From NCBI RefSeq assembly GCF_900129505.1, contig NZ_LT670818.1:3939001-4003000 (forward strand): DNA of 64,000 nucleotides. The letters are read 5' to 3'. The first letter of the stretch is position 1, and each line of letters starts with the position of its first letter. Both the position numbers and the translations under genes were made by a program. This DNA comes from Bradyrhizobium erythrophlei (GTDB lineage Bacteria > Pseudomonadota > Alphaproteobacteria > Rhizobiales > Xanthobacteraceae). The notes under the pieces were generated by a model, which worked only from the letters and a program-made list of their open reading frames with translations, searched no databases and was not told the DNA's origin. Positions 8,375-18,282 of this stretch are shown here, piece by piece.

Positions 8375-9346
8375 TTAAACGCCTTCGTAAACCAGCCGTG
8401 TGAAGAAGCCGGGATCGATCACGAACTGACCCCATTTCACATCGAACGCCGCGCTCGGTTTCGCCGCGACCGCTTCGTCGCGCGACATGCCCTGCTTTTT
8501 CAGCTTCGCGACGTTGTCCCTGACGGTGGCCAGCATGTCTCGGAATTCCCGCAACTCGGCCTTGTTGCTGACCGGCTTGCCGTGACCGGGGATGATGATG
8601 GTGTCGTCATTTGTCGCCGCCAGGCTGGCGTCGCAGGCGGCGATCGATCCGTCGATACTGCCGCCGGTCGAATAGTCGATGAACGGATAGATGCCGTTCC
8701 AGAAGGTGTCGCCGACGTGAACGACGTTGGCCTCGGCAAAGGTGACGGAGATGTCGCTGTCGGTATGGGCGGGCCCGTAATATTTCAGGCCGATCGTGGC
8801 GCCGTTGAGTTTGAGGCTGTGCTCCTTGTCGAACACCTCGCCTGGAATTCCGCCCGATGCCAGCGGCAGGAAATTGTAGTCCCAATCCTCGACGCGCTGC
8901 ACTTCCGAGAGATATTTGCGGGTGTTCGCATGCGCGATGATCTTGGCGCCGGCCGCATTCAGCCATGCGTTGCCGTCGGCATGATCGAAGTGCCAGTGCG
9001 TATTGACGAGGTGGGTGACGGGGTCGGCGCCCAGCGCCTCGAGCGCCTTGGTGAGTCGAGGACGCGACACGCTGATGCCGGCATCGATCAGCACCTTGCC
9101 GTCGGGGCCGGTCAACACCGCGATGTTGCCGCCGGAGCCTTCCAATACGCTGATGTTGTCGCGCAGCCTGTGGGTCGCGATCGGCGATGTCGCGGCGCTG
9201 TCCTTGATCAGGCTGACGAGGCCGCGCGCCTCGGCAAACGCCTCGCGGGGGGTCAGCCAACCGGCGCCGGCAGCGTAGGCCGCTCCCCCGACGCAGCACA
9301 GGCAAAAGCCGCGCCGCGACAACAAATGCTCCCTCGAACTTTTCAT
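8375..9346 (-). CDS. Exported metallo-beta-lactamase-fold hydrolase
   Basis: A 323-residue protein with a twin-arginine signal peptide ([21 protein letters not shown]) and an MBL-fold domain. The zinc motif [10 protein letters not shown] (H-x-H-x-D-H) is intact, with later ligands in GPAHTDSD and the C-terminal IIPGHGKP. This architecture belongs to the quinoprotein-relay/SoxH-like group of exported MBL hydrolases, whose substrates are mostly unknown. It is the first gene of the minus-strand cluster, and the 334-bp gap to the divergent LysR gene should contain its promoter. Confidence 0.88.
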   Translation of the reverse strand: MKSSREHLLSRRGFCLCCVGGAAYAAGAGWLTPREAFAEARGLVSLIKDSAATSPIATHRLRDNISVLEGSGGNIAVLTGPDGKVLIDAGISVSRPRLTKALEALGADPVTHLVNTHWHFDHADGNAWLNAAGAKIIAHANTRKYLSEVQRVEDWDYNFLPLASGGIPGEVFDKEHSLKLNGATIGLKYYGPAHTDSDISVTFAEANVVHVGDTFWNGIYPFIDYSTGGSIDGSIAACDASLAATNDDTIIIPGHGKPVSNKAELREFRDMLATVRDNVAKLKKQGMSRDEAVAAKPSAAFDVKWGQFVIDPGFFTRLVYEGV

Positions 9347-9680
9347 GATGCTTCGCTCCCTGCCGAAAGGAGTCTATGCGGCCGCTTCGCTAGCTGGTCT
9401 TTCCACTTCGAACGAACGCAACAGTTCAGTGGCCGGGCGCGTCCGTGTGCGTGGCCATCACTCTGTTCTGCGCCTGCCGCGATTGTGGGCAGCACGGCCA
9501 CGACCGCTTCCATGCCGCCGATCGAAACGTCGCAGCGAGGCGCAGGCTGTTGATCGGCACAACGTCTTTCCCGATAGCTCATGCGAAAGCTCCAGCGCGC
9601 CAACCGCTACCGCATTGCAGCGCCACCGGGCAGTCCCTATGATTGGGAAGTAACTTCTCGGAAATTGGAAAGACGAACAG
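9347..9680. other. Intergenic control region between MBL gene and LysR gene
   Basis: A 334-bp stretch without a convincing gene between two divergent start codons. The only small symmetric element I see is GAAGT-A-ACTTC (9647-9657), 24 bp before the LysR start, which could be part of the regulator's binding site. No clear -35/-10 pair is obvious. Confidence 0.5.
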
Positions 9681-10574
9681 ATGGACCGCTTGGAGGCGAT
9701 GTCGGTCATCGTTGCCGTCAACGAAACGGGCAGTTTGTCGGCGGCCTCCCGCCGGCTGCGGTCGCCGGTCGCAACCGTCAGTCGCAAGGTCGCCGAGCTG
9801 GAGGCGCGCCTGAAGGCGCAGTTGTTTCAGAGGTCATCGCGCCGGCTGACGCTGACGGATGCGGGCCGATCCTATATCGAGGCCTGCAAGCGCATCATCG
9901 AACAGGTCGATGACGCCGAGCGGGAAGTGTCGGGCGAATATCGAATTCCCAAGGGCGATCTGGCGGTCACGGCGCCGTGGGGGCTTGGGCACATGCACCT
10001 GCTGCCGATTGCCGTGGAATTCCTGAACGCCTATCCTGAAATCGCTTTGCGGCTGGTGTTGACCGACCGCGTCGTCAACACGGTCGAGGAAAATATCGAC
10101 GTCTCGATCCGGATCGGCGCCCTTCCGGACAGCAGCATGATTGCGACCCGCGTCGGTTCGGTCCGGCTCGTGCTGTGCGCGAGCCCGGCCTATGTCGCGG
10201 CGCGCGGACTGCCAACCGATCTCGGCGACCTCGGCGATCACGATTGCATCACCGTCGACAGTATGGGCGCGGCGCGCAGCTGGAAGTTTGTCAGAGGCGG
10301 GCGTGAAATCACCGCGCCGATCCGGACTAGGCTGACAGTGAGCGATTCGGAGGCCGCGATCGAGGCGGCCATTGCCGGTGCCGGCATCACGCGCGTGATG
10401 TCGTACAAAATGGAGGCCGCGCGGCGGGCGGGCGCCCTTGTCACCATGCTGGAGGCGTTCGAACTCGAACCGTTGCCGATGCATATCGTCTATGCTGAAC
10501 GAAAGCCGATGCCGCTGAAGCTGCGCGCCTTTCTCGATTGGGTGGTACCCCGCCTCAAGGCCCGGCTGGCCTAG
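9681..10574 (+). CDS. LysR-family transcriptional regulator
   Basis: A 297-residue regulator with the LysR winged helix-turn-helix at the N-terminus (MDRLEAMSVIVAVNETGSLSAASRRLRSPVATVSRKVAELE) and a LysR substrate-binding domain (about 90-295), of the CrgA-like subgroup by its sequence style (GDLAVTAPWGLGHMHLLPI). It is divergent from the MBL-hydrolase-DUF6130 cluster, which it probably controls. A weak hairpin with a T run follows the gene. Confidence 0.92.
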   Translation: MDRLEAMSVIVAVNETGSLSAASRRLRSPVATVSRKVAELEARLKAQLFQRSSRRLTLTDAGRSYIEACKRIIEQVDDAEREVSGEYRIPKGDLAVTAPWGLGHMHLLPIAVEFLNAYPEIALRLVLTDRVVNTVEENIDVSIRIGALPDSSMIATRVGSVRLVLCASPAYVAARGLPTDLGDLGDHDCITVDSMGAARSWKFVRGGREITAPIRTRLTVSDSEAAIEAAIAGAGITRVMSYKMEAARRAGALVTMLEAFELEPLPMHIVYAERKPMPLKLRAFLDWVVPRLKARLA

Positions 10575-10588
10575 CGGGGAACGGAAAT

Positions 10589-10610
10589 CCCTCCCCAAAG
10601 AGAGGGTTTT
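10589..10610 (+). terminator. Possible terminator after LysR gene
   Basis: CCCTC (10589-10593) pairs with GAGGG (10602-10606) and is followed by TTTT. The stem is short, so this is only a weak intrinsic terminator. Confidence 0.35.
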
Positions 10611-10775
10611 CCCGCCGCGGTGAGCTGACTTCGGGTCGCCGTCTACCTCGCCTTGAGGAAATCTCGGGCCTATAGCAGCACGAATTCTTTGCGCCCGCCT
10701 TGTTGGGATCGCGGCTCGACGAGAGCGGCAATTGTTATCGTCGCCGCAGACCGATTTGGTCGTAGCGCGGTGTGG

Positions 10776-11819
10776 CTAACTATTCGGCCCCCGCTCCATG
10801 CTGACGGGTTGCCAGCGCTTGAGCCCGGTATTCTGCAGCACCGACGGGTTGACGCAGCTGACCGGCCACATGCCCTGCAGCACCAGCGACAATTCATAGC
10901 CGACGCGGCGCTTGCGCGCCTCGTCGAAGCGCGCCGAGGCCGAGGCGACGTGCGCCGTCAGCGTGACGTTCTCCATGCCGAGCATCGGATTGTTGTGCGA
11001 GGGGGGTTCGGTTTCCAGCACGTCGAGGGCTGCATGCGCGATCCAGCCCTCCTGCAGCGCCTTGATCAGCGCCTCCTCGTTCACGGTCGCGCCGCGGCCG
11101 GTATTGATGAAGATCGCGCTCTTCTTCATTTGGCGGAAATGAGCCTCGCCCAGCATGTGCTGAACTTCGGGGCGCGCCGGCGCGTGCATCGAAACGAAAT
11201 CGGATTGCGACAGCACCTCCGACAGCGTCGCCGGAAGCACGCCGTGATCGGAAATCAGGGTCTCGGCGATGAAGGGATCGTAGGCCATCATCCTCAAGCC
11301 GAAGGGTGCTGCGCGTTTTGCCACCGCGCGTGCCACCCGGCCGAACGAGATGAAGCCCAGCGTCTGACCCATCAGCCTCGGAATCTTCAGAAGCGCCGAG
11401 CGGCCTTCGGCCCAGCGTCCGCCGCGGACCATCTTGTCCTGCTCGATCAGGCGGCGAAATCCCGCCAGCAGCAGCATCATGGCGTGGTCGGCGACTTCCT
11501 CGATGAAGGTGTCGGGAATATTGGTGACGGGAATGCCGCGCGCGGTGGCGGCCTTGACGTCGACGCTGTCGACGCCGACGCTGCCGAGCGTGATGACCTT
11601 GCAGTTTTCCAGGGCATTGATGATCTGCTTGGAGATCGGGAGGCCCTTGGCATAGATGGCGTCGGCAGTCCGGGCGGCTTCGATGAATTCCGCCTCATTG
11701 GCGGGCGCCTCGACGATCTCGGCGCCGATCGGATCCAGCGCCTCCTTTTCAAACGCGTAGCCGCCTCCGGCGACCGTGAAGCTCGCGCCCTTCGGCGTTA
11801 CAACTCTGAATTTAGGCAT
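10776..11819 (-). CDS. D-2-hydroxyacid dehydrogenase family protein
   Basis: A 347-residue NAD(P)-dependent dehydrogenase of the D-isomer-specific 2-hydroxyacid family. The substrate-domain segment VITLGSVGVDSVDVKAA, the catalytic Arg in NTGRGATVNEEAL, the Glu of DVLETEPP and the catalytic His of LTAHVASAS are visible. The dinucleotide loop is GFISFGRVARAVA; the middle glycine of GxGxxG is replaced by Ser, which is unusual for the family. It could reduce a 2-keto acid such as hydroxypyruvate or glyoxylate. It stands alone and is transcribed away from the chemoreceptor genes. Confidence 0.88.
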   Translation of the reverse strand: MPKFRVVTPKGASFTVAGGGYAFEKEALDPIGAEIVEAPANEAEFIEAARTADAIYAKGLPISKQIINALENCKVITLGSVGVDSVDVKAATARGIPVTNIPDTFIEEVADHAMMLLLAGFRRLIEQDKMVRGGRWAEGRSALLKIPRLMGQTLGFISFGRVARAVAKRAAPFGLRMMAYDPFIAETLISDHGVLPATLSEVLSQSDFVSMHAPARPEVQHMLGEAHFRQMKKSAIFINTGRGATVNEEALIKALQEGWIAHAALDVLETEPPSHNNPMLGMENVTLTAHVASASARFDEARKRRVGYELSLVLQGMWPVSCVNPSVLQNTGLKRWQPVSMERGPNS

Positions 11820-12057
11820 TTCCCTTTTTCTCCCGATTTGACGCTTCGGTGTTGGTTATGGCCGCGAGACGCCGCTCTCGACTTCGGCCGTCCTGACCAG
11901 CATCGCATACAATCCCGGCTCCTTCAAAACAGCCCGGCTCTGCCGCGGGTAATTCTACGGAGGGGATGCCCTGCATTGTAAGGGAACGCTAAGGGGTCTC
12001 ACTATACCTTGATGCGATAATCCGCCAATCGCCCGTACCTCTCCCCGGAGACCTCCC

Positions 12058-13743
12058 GTGAAACTGACCAATCTGACGATCACCCCCAAGCTCGGCATCT
12101 TGGTGGGCGTGACCCTGTTCGGCCTGTGTATCGCCGGCGCTCTCGCCGGCTATCTGATGCAGCGGGAGATGCTCAACGCGCGGATCGATCAGGCGCATGC
12201 CATCGTCGACATGGCGCGCAACATGGCCGCGGGATTGCGGAAAGAGGTCGAGGCCGGCAAGCTCACGAAGGAAGCCGCGCTGGCGGAATTCGGCCGCCGC
12301 GCCAATACGATGACCTTCGACAACGGGGCCGGCTACCTGTTCGGGACGACCTATGACGGCATCACGGTGATGTCGCCCGATCCCAAGCAGATCGGGACCA
12401 ACCGTATGGAGGTGGTGACCAACGGCCGCAAGCTCTCCCACGAATTGATGGATGGCGTGAAGGCCAATGGCGAAATCCTGCTGACCTACGAATACGTCAA
12501 ACCCAACGAGGACAAGCCGACCCGCAAGATCGGTTACGCCGTCAACGTTCCCGGCTTCGACATGTATCTCGGAACCGGCGCCTATCTCGACGATCTCGAC
12601 GCCAAGCTGAAGCCGATCGTGTGGCTTTTGGGCCTCGCGATCCTCGGCATCGCGATCATTTCGGGCAGCATCGCCTGGATGATCAGCCGCAGCATTAGCA
12701 TTCCGCTCGGCCAGCTCGGCGCCCGCATGAAGGCGCTGGCCAATGGCGAATTGGAAGGCGATATCCCCGGCATCGGCCGTGGCGACGAGGTCGGGGCGAT
12801 GGCCGCCACCGTCCAGATCTTCAAGGACAACGCGTTGCGGATTCGGGGCCTGGAGAAGGCCGAGGCGGAGACCCAGGAGCGGGCGGCGGCCGAGCGCCGC
12901 GCGGCGATGGAGAGCCTCGCCAATGATTTCGAACGCAGCGTCAACGGCATCGTCCGTTCGGTGTCGACGGCGGCGGCCGGCATGCAGACCACCGCGCAAT
13001 CGATGACGGCAACCGCCAGCGACGCCAGCGCGCGCGCCGCGACCGTCGGATCGGCCTCCGAGAGCGCCTCCAACAATGTCGGAACCGTCGCGGCTGCTGC
13101 AGAAGAATTGTCGAGCTCGGTGGCGGAGATTTCCCGCCAAGTGACGCGCTCGAGCGAGATCGCCAGCAAGGCCGTCGGCGATGCCGAACGCACTAATGCC
13201 ACGGTGCAGGTGCTGTCGACCGGCGCCGAGAAGATCGGCGAAGTCGTAAAACTGATCCATTCGATCGCCGCCCAGACCAATCTTCTGGCGCTGAACGCCA
13301 CTATCGAAGCGGCGCGTGCCGGTGAATCCGGCCGCGGCTTCGCGGTGGTTGCTTCCGAAGTGAAGGCGCTGGCCAACCAGACCGCCAAGGCCACCGAGGA
13401 GATTTCCGCCCAGGTCGCGGCGATGCAGTCCTCGACCAGCGACGCGGTCGCGGCGATCAGCGGCATCACCCAGACCATCGGCCAGATGAGCGAGATCACG
13501 GTCAGCATCTCGACCTCGATCGAGCAGCAGGGCGACGCGACGCGCGAGATCGCGCGCAACATCCAGCAGGTCGCGGCCGGCTCCAGCGAGATCAGCGCCC
13601 ACATCGGCGGCGTCACCACGGCGGCTTCGGCGACCGGCAAGGCCGCGACCGACGTGCTCACCAACGCCCGCGAGCTCGACAACCAGTCGGGCATGCTGCG
13701 CAGCGCCGTCGACGGCTTCCTCGCCAAGGTCCGCGCCGCGTAA
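12058..13743 (+). CDS. Methyl-accepting chemotaxis protein, copy 1
   Basis: A 561-residue chemoreceptor that starts at GTG with GGAGA upstream. Layout: TM1 (about 12-33), a periplasmic single-Cache domain (about 40-180, with the [16 protein letters not shown] and VVTNGRKL segments), TM2 (about 189-209), HAMP (210-262), then the signalling domain whose hairpin tip is [25 protein letters not shown]. It should sense a small ligand outside the cell and control CheA. It is followed by a second copy; from residue 194 to the end the two proteins are identical, while the sensory domains differ. A strong hairpin after the stop probably ends transcription. Confidence 0.96.
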   Translation: MKLTNLTITPKLGILVGVTLFGLCIAGALAGYLMQREMLNARIDQAHAIVDMARNMAAGLRKEVEAGKLTKEAALAEFGRRANTMTFDNGAGYLFGTTYDGITVMSPDPKQIGTNRMEVVTNGRKLSHELMDGVKANGEILLTYEYVKPNEDKPTRKIGYAVNVPGFDMYLGTGAYLDDLDAKLKPIVWLLGLAILGIAIISGSIAWMISRSISIPLGQLGARMKALANGELEGDIPGIGRGDEVGAMAATVQIFKDNALRIRGLEKAEAETQERAAAERRAAMESLANDFERSVNGIVRSVSTAAAGMQTTAQSMTATASDASARAATVGSASESASNNVGTVAAAAEELSSSVAEISRQVTRSSEIASKAVGDAERTNATVQVLSTGAEKIGEVVKLIHSIAAQTNLLALNATIEAARAGESGRGFAVVASEVKALANQTAKATEEISAQVAAMQSSTSDAVAAISGITQTIGQMSEITVSISTSIEQQGDATREIARNIQQVAAGSSEISAHIGGVTTAASATGKAATDVLTNARELDNQSGMLRSAVDGFLAKVRAA

Positions 13744-13777
13744 GGCCGGACCGCGGCACTCGATTCCAGCATTCCGG

Positions 13778-13811
13778 TCAACCTCACGCACATGCCGTGC
13801 GTGAGGTTGAT
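13778..13811 (+). terminator. Strong hairpin terminator after chemoreceptor copy 1
   Basis: A perfect 14-bp stem, TCAACCTCACGCAC (13778-13791) with GTGCGTGAGGTTGA (13797-13810), and a 5-nt loop. It lies 34 bp after the stop codon. The T run after it is broken, but the stem is long enough to stop or protect the transcript and to separate the two receptor genes. Confidence 0.7.
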
Positions 13812-13929
13812 GGCCTTTCTCCGGTACTTCTACGGTAGCGCTTCGTAACGAACCCCTAAGGGGGCCCGTTTACCGTGATGCGAACCATTCCGCCTGGCGC
13901 GGCCCGCCCACAATCCCCGGAGACGCCCC

Positions 13930-15615
13930 GTGAAGCTGACCAATCTGACGATCACCCCCAAACTCGGCATTTTGGTGGGTGTGACCTTGTTCGGCCTCTG
14001 CGCCGCGGGCGTGCTCGCAGGCTATCTGATGCAGCGCGAGATGCTGAACGCGCGGATCGATCAGGTTCGCTCCATCGTCGAAACGGCGCGCAACATGGCG
14101 GGTGGCCTGCAGAAGCAGGTTGAGGCCGGCAAGCTGACCAAGGAAGCCGCGATCACCGAATTCACCAACCGCGCGAATACGATGACCTTCGACAATGGCG
14201 CAGGCTACATGTTCGGCTCGACGATGGAAGGCGTCACCTTGATCGGCCCGGATCCCAAGCTCTACGGTCTCAACCGTCTTGACGTGGTGACCAATGGCAG
14301 GGGGATCGGCCGCGAATGGCGCGACAACATCGCCGCCAAGGGCGACTACACGATGTTTTATGAGTTCAACAAGCCGGGCCAGAGCGTCGTGCTCCGCAAG
14401 GTCGCCTATGCGGCGGCGATCCCCGGCTGGAACATGTATGTCGGAACCGGGGCCTATCTCGAGGATCTCGACGCCAAGATGAAGCCGATCGAGTGGTTGT
14501 TGGGTTTTGCGATCCTCGGCATCGCGATCATTTCGGGCAGCATCGCCTGGATGATCAGCCGCAGCATCAGCATTCCGCTCGGCCAGCTCGGCGCCCGCAT
14601 GAAGGCGCTGGCCAATGGCGAGCTGGAAGGCGACATCCCCGGCATCGGCCGCGGCGACGAGGTCGGGGCGATGGCCGCCACCGTCCAGATCTTCAAGGAC
14701 AACGCGTTGCGGATTCGCGGCCTGGAGAAGGCCGAAGCGGAGACCCAGGAGCGGGCGGCGGCCGAGCGCCGCGCGGCGATGGAAAGCCTCGCCAATGATT
14801 TCGAGCGCAGCGTCAACGGCATCGTCCGTTCGGTGTCGACGGCGGCGGCCGGCATGCAGACCACGGCGCAATCGATGACGGCAACCGCCAGCGACGCCAG
14901 CGCGCGCGCCGCGACCGTCGGATCGGCCTCCGAGAGCGCCTCCAACAATGTCGGAACCGTCGCGGCGGCTGCGGAAGAATTGTCGAGCTCGGTTGCGGAG
15001 ATTTCCCGCCAGGTGACGCGCTCGAGCGAGATCGCCAGCAAGGCGGTCGGCGATGCCGAACGCACCAACGCCACCGTGCAGGTGCTGTCGACCGGCGCCG
15101 AGAAGATCGGCGAAGTCGTAAAACTGATCCACTCGATCGCCGCCCAGACCAATCTTCTGGCGCTGAACGCCACTATCGAAGCGGCGCGTGCCGGTGAATC
15201 CGGCCGCGGCTTCGCGGTGGTTGCTTCCGAAGTGAAGGCGCTGGCCAACCAGACCGCCAAGGCCACCGAGGAGATTTCCGCCCAGGTCGCGGCGATGCAG
15301 TCCTCGACCAGCGACGCGGTCGCGGCGATCAGCGGCATCACCCAGACCATCGGCCAGATGAGCGAGATCACGGTCAGCATCTCGACCTCGATCGAGCAGC
15401 AGGGCGACGCGACGCGCGAGATCGCGCGCAACATCCAGCAGGTCGCGGCCGGCTCCAGCGAGATCAGCGCCCACATCGGCGGCGTCACCACGGCGGCTTC
15501 GGCGACCGGCAAGGCCGCGACCGACGTGCTCACCAACGCCCGCGAGCTCGACAACCAGTCGGGCATGTTGCGCAGCGCCGTCGACGGCTTCCTCGCCAAA
15601 GTCCGCGCCGCGTAA
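13930..15615 (+). CDS. Methyl-accepting chemotaxis protein, copy 2
   Basis: A 561-residue paralog of the preceding receptor with the same layout: TM1, single-Cache domain, TM2, HAMP and signalling domain. The Cache domain has diverged ([21 protein letters not shown] in place of the matching segment of copy 1), so it probably sees another ligand, while residues 194-561 are identical in the two proteins. It also begins at GTG after GGAGACGCCCC. Its upstream sequence resembles that of copy 1 (TACCGTGATGCGA against TACCTTGATGCGA), so the promoter region was duplicated too. A CCGG-AAAA-CCGG hairpin follows the stop and lies between convergent genes. Confidence 0.96.
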   Translation: MKLTNLTITPKLGILVGVTLFGLCAAGVLAGYLMQREMLNARIDQVRSIVETARNMAGGLQKQVEAGKLTKEAAITEFTNRANTMTFDNGAGYMFGSTMEGVTLIGPDPKLYGLNRLDVVTNGRGIGREWRDNIAAKGDYTMFYEFNKPGQSVVLRKVAYAAAIPGWNMYVGTGAYLEDLDAKMKPIEWLLGFAILGIAIISGSIAWMISRSISIPLGQLGARMKALANGELEGDIPGIGRGDEVGAMAATVQIFKDNALRIRGLEKAEAETQERAAAERRAAMESLANDFERSVNGIVRSVSTAAAGMQTTAQSMTATASDASARAATVGSASESASNNVGTVAAAAEELSSSVAEISRQVTRSSEIASKAVGDAERTNATVQVLSTGAEKIGEVVKLIHSIAAQTNLLALNATIEAARAGESGRGFAVVASEVKALANQTAKATEEISAQVAAMQSSTSDAVAAISGITQTIGQMSEITVSISTSIEQQGDATREIARNIQQVAAGSSEISAHIGGVTTAASATGKAATDVLTNARELDNQSGMLRSAVDGFLAKVRAA

Positions 15616-15647
15616 GGCTCGCGCCGGAAAACCGGCCAGCCGCAACT

Positions 15648-16583
15648 CTATGCGGCGGCCGACGACTGCCGCGAGGCGATCACCACGCCCGCGAGCACCA
15701 GCATATAGCCGACGAGGTGGAACAGCCGCGGCTGCTCGCCGAGCAGCAGGATCGCCATCGCCGAGCCGAACACCGGCACCAGGTGAAAGAACGGCGCGGC
15801 GCGGTTCGGCCCGATCAGCGCGATGCCGCGGTTGAAGAACAGATACGCCAGCGTCGAGGGAAAGATCACGACATAGATCAGCGTCGCGACCGTCAGGGCG
15901 TCGAACTGCAGCCTGAACCCGGTCGAATATTCGAAGGCCGCGAACGGCATCAACAGCAAAGCGCCGCAGCCGGTGGTAAAAACGATCAGCGACAATTGAT
16001 GCGTCTTCGGCCGGCGCGGCATCAGCGCCGAATACAGGCCGAACGCCAGCAGCGCGCCGCCGAACATCACGTCGCCCTTGTTGAACTGGATGCTGGCCAG
16101 CGCCCCAAGATCGCCGCGCAGGATGATGGTGAGAACGCCTGACAGCGAGATGGCGATGCCGGCGAGCTGCGCCCAGGTCAGCCGCACACCGAACAGGGCC
16201 AGCGACCACAGCGCCACGAACAGCGGTCCGGAAGACTGGATCAACAGCGCGTTCAGCGCCTGGGTATATTGCAGCGCCCAGTAGGACAGCGCGTTGTTGA
16301 TGGCAAATCCGGTCGCCGAAAGCACCACGATGAGCGGCAGCCGCGCCCGCAACGCCCGCCAGTCGTGCCGCAGATGCGGTCTGGCGAACGGCAGCAGCAT
16401 CAGGAACGCCCCAATCCACCGGACGCAGGACAGCGTCATCGGCGGCACATGGCCGGCCACATAGCGCGCGAGCACGATATTGCCGGCCCAGAACAGCGAG
16501 GTCAGGCTCAGCAGCAGATAGGGCTGGTTGTTGAGCCACCTGACGGGATCCGGGGCGGGCGGGGCTGGCGCGGGTTTGGTCAT
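15648..16583 (-). CDS. EamA/DMT-family transporter, copy 1
   Basis: A 311-residue inner-membrane protein with ten predicted hydrophobic helices in two EamA repeats, the drug/metabolite transporter layout. Signatures are LFWAGNIVLARYVAGHVPPMTLS in the first repeat and FPSTLAYLFFNRGIALIGPNRAAPFFHLVPVFGS in the second. Such proteins usually export amino acids or metabolites. It is closely related to the gene at 26546-27496, with long shared segments. It is convergent with chemoreceptor copy 2 and divergent from the small DUF1330-like gene. Confidence 0.92.
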   Translation of the reverse strand: MTKPAPAPPAPDPVRWLNNQPYLLLSLTSLFWAGNIVLARYVAGHVPPMTLSCVRWIGAFLMLLPFARPHLRHDWRALRARLPLIVVLSATGFAINNALSYWALQYTQALNALLIQSSGPLFVALWSLALFGVRLTWAQLAGIAISLSGVLTIILRGDLGALASIQFNKGDVMFGGALLAFGLYSALMPRRPKTHQLSLIVFTTGCGALLLMPFAAFEYSTGFRLQFDALTVATLIYVVIFPSTLAYLFFNRGIALIGPNRAAPFFHLVPVFGSAMAILLLGEQPRLFHLVGYMLVLAGVVIASRQSSAAA

Positions 16584-16684
16584 CGGTGCAGGTCAAGTTG
16601 TGCCGGATTCACGCCGCGCGACAAGTGCCGCGCCCGCAATGCTACAATGCTCGGACTTTACCGGGCGCAGCGAAGGAGCCGGCC

Positions 16685-17086
16685 ATGGCCGTGGATCTGT
16701 TGAATATCAGGGGACTCGAGGACATGGCGCACCGGGGGCCTATCGTGATGGTGAACCTGATGCGGTTCCGCGATCGCTCGCTCGATGGCGACGGCTCGGG
16801 CTGGGACGCCTATTTGCGCTACAGCGCGCTCACCGTGCCGATGATCAAGGCACGCGGCGGCATGCTGTTGTGGACCGGCGACGCCAAAGCGGTCGCGCTG
16901 GGCGGGCAGGACGGCAACCAATGGGATTATCTGGCGCTGGTTTACTATCCTTCGGTCGCCGCCTTCATCGACATGATGACGTCGCAGGATTACGAGCATC
17001 TGTGCGATCCGCACCGCCGCAACGGCTGCGCGGAGCATGTGATCATCTGCACCAAGGAAGTCTACAGCAAGTTCAAGATCGGGTAG
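16685..17086 (+). CDS. DUF1330-like small protein
   Basis: A 133-residue protein with GPIVMVNLMRFRDRS at the start, the conserved opening strand of the dimeric ferredoxin-like DUF1330 family, and a YYPSVAAFIDMMTSQDYEH segment typical of it. Proteins of this fold are small cytosolic dimers, and their role is mostly unknown. The ATG has GGAG 7 bp upstream (GGAGCCGGCC). It is divergent from the EamA gene and convergent with the long minus-strand block. Confidence 0.65.
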   Translation: MAVDLLNIRGLEDMAHRGPIVMVNLMRFRDRSLDGDGSGWDAYLRYSALTVPMIKARGGMLLWTGDAKAVALGGQDGNQWDYLALVYYPSVAAFIDMMTSQDYEHLCDPHRRNGCAEHVIICTKEVYSKFKIG

Positions 17087-17148
17087 GGGGAAACAGGCGT
17101 CGCGAACCCTGCGCCGTCAAAGGGCGGGACTGCCGAACCAACCACCGA

Positions 17149-17196
17149 CCTCATCCTGAGGAGCTTGCGAAGCAAGCTTTCGCCGGGACGACAGCA
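17149..17196. repeat. Short palindromic intergenic repeat
   Basis: CTCATCCTGAGGAGC followed by TTGCGAAGCAAGC resembles a fragment of a dispersed Bradyrhizobium intergenic element. The GCTTGC/GCAAGC arms form a small hairpin between convergent genes and could aid termination. Confidence 0.5.
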
Positions 17197-17201
17197 GGAA
17201 A

Positions 17202-18242
17202 TCAGCTGATCTCCTTGCGCACGATCGCGGCGGCGTCGCACATGGCCTTCAGCTTGCCGAAGGCGGTCTGGCGCGGCATGTATTTCATGCCGCAATCCGG
17301 CGCCGGAATGAGCCGCTCGGCCGCCACGTATTTCAGGCCGTGCCGGATGCGGTCGGCGACGATTTCGGCGGTTTCGACCTCGGGATTGCCGAGATCGAGC
17401 ACGCCCAGCATGATCTTCTTCGACGACAGGTCCCGCAGCACGCCGAGATCGAGTTTCGGCTGCGCCGCCTCGATCGAGATCTGGTCGGCCTTGGTGTCGG
17501 CAAGTTCGGCCAGGAACGAATAGCCAGCGGGCTTGGTCGAGCCCGGCACCACGGCGGCGTAGCCGAAGCACAGATGCACCACGGTCGGCACCGTGATGCC
17601 CTGCAGTGCGCGGTTGATCGCCTTCACCGCATAGCGCTTGGCCAGGTCCGGATTGTTGCGTACCCAGGGCTCGTCGAGCTGGATGACGTCGGCACCAGCC
17701 TTTTGCAGGTCAAGCGCTTCGGCGTTGACGGCCTCGGCGAAGGCCATCGCCAGTTCTTCGTCGTCCTTGTAGAACTCGTTGCTGGCCTGCTGGCTCATGG
17801 TGAAGGGGCCGGGCAGGGTGATTTTCGCCGCGCGATCGGTGTTGCGGCGGAGAAACTCCATATCCCGCAATTCAACCGGCTGGGTCCGGCGGACGGGGCC
17901 GACGACCCGCGGCACCGGTGTTTCATGGCCCGACCGCGACACGATGATCGCGGGGTTGTCGATATCGATGCCCTCGAGCGCGGTCGCAAACCGGTTGGAA
18001 TAGCTTTCCCGGCGGATTTCGCCGTCGGTCACGATGTCAATGCCGGCGCGCTCCATGTCGCGGATGGCGACGATGGTGGCGTCGTCCTGCGCTTCCTCGA
18101 GATGCTCTTCCGGCAGCCGCCACATCGCGTGCATGCGCGTGCGCGGAACGGATTTCGACAGCATGGCGCGGTCGACCAGCCATTCGGGCTGCGGATAGCT
18201 GCCGACAACCGTGGTCGGCAGCAAATGCTTCGGCATGTTCAC
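17202..18242 (-). CDS. Short MetE-like (cobalamin-independent methionine synthase C-terminal domain) protein
   Basis: A 346-residue protein matching only the C-terminal catalytic barrel of MetE, which is about 750 residues in full. The opening LLPTTVVGSYPQPEWL is diagnostic, and the zinc ligands are seen as His and Cys in VVHLCFGYA and Cys in PAPDCGMKYM. It likely moves a methyl group from a donor to a thiol, but lacking the N-terminal half it may not use methyltetrahydrofolate-polyglutamate. It is the last gene of the GntR-ABC block, 40 bp after the FAH-family gene, so its substrate may come from that pathway rather than from general methionine synthesis. Confidence 0.85.
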   Translation of the reverse strand: MNMPKHLLPTTVVGSYPQPEWLVDRAMLSKSVPRTRMHAMWRLPEEHLEEAQDDATIVAIRDMERAGIDIVTDGEIRRESYSNRFATALEGIDIDNPAIIVSRSGHETPVPRVVGPVRRTQPVELRDMEFLRRNTDRAAKITLPGPFTMSQQASNEFYKDDEELAMAFAEAVNAEALDLQKAGADVIQLDEPWVRNNPDLAKRYAVKAINRALQGITVPTVVHLCFGYAAVVPGSTKPAGYSFLAELADTKADQISIEAAQPKLDLGVLRDLSSKKIMLGVLDLGNPEVETAEIVADRIRHGLKYVAAERLIPAPDCGMKYMPRQTAFGKLKAMCDAAAIVRKEIS

Positions 18243-18282
18243 GATGCTTCTCCTTGTTGTTGTGCTGACAGGCGCCCGCGCC

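Noticed and set aside
10653..11981. 442-codon plus-strand open frame opposite the D-2-hydroxyacid dehydrogenase
   Set aside because: The product has no recognisable domain while the opposite strand encodes a complete family member.
11989..16596. Very long minus-strand open frames (600 and 908 codons) opposite the two chemoreceptors
   Set aside because: They repeat the same low-complexity sequence because the receptors are duplicated, and they have no domain. The 908-codon one even runs through an unrelated gene.
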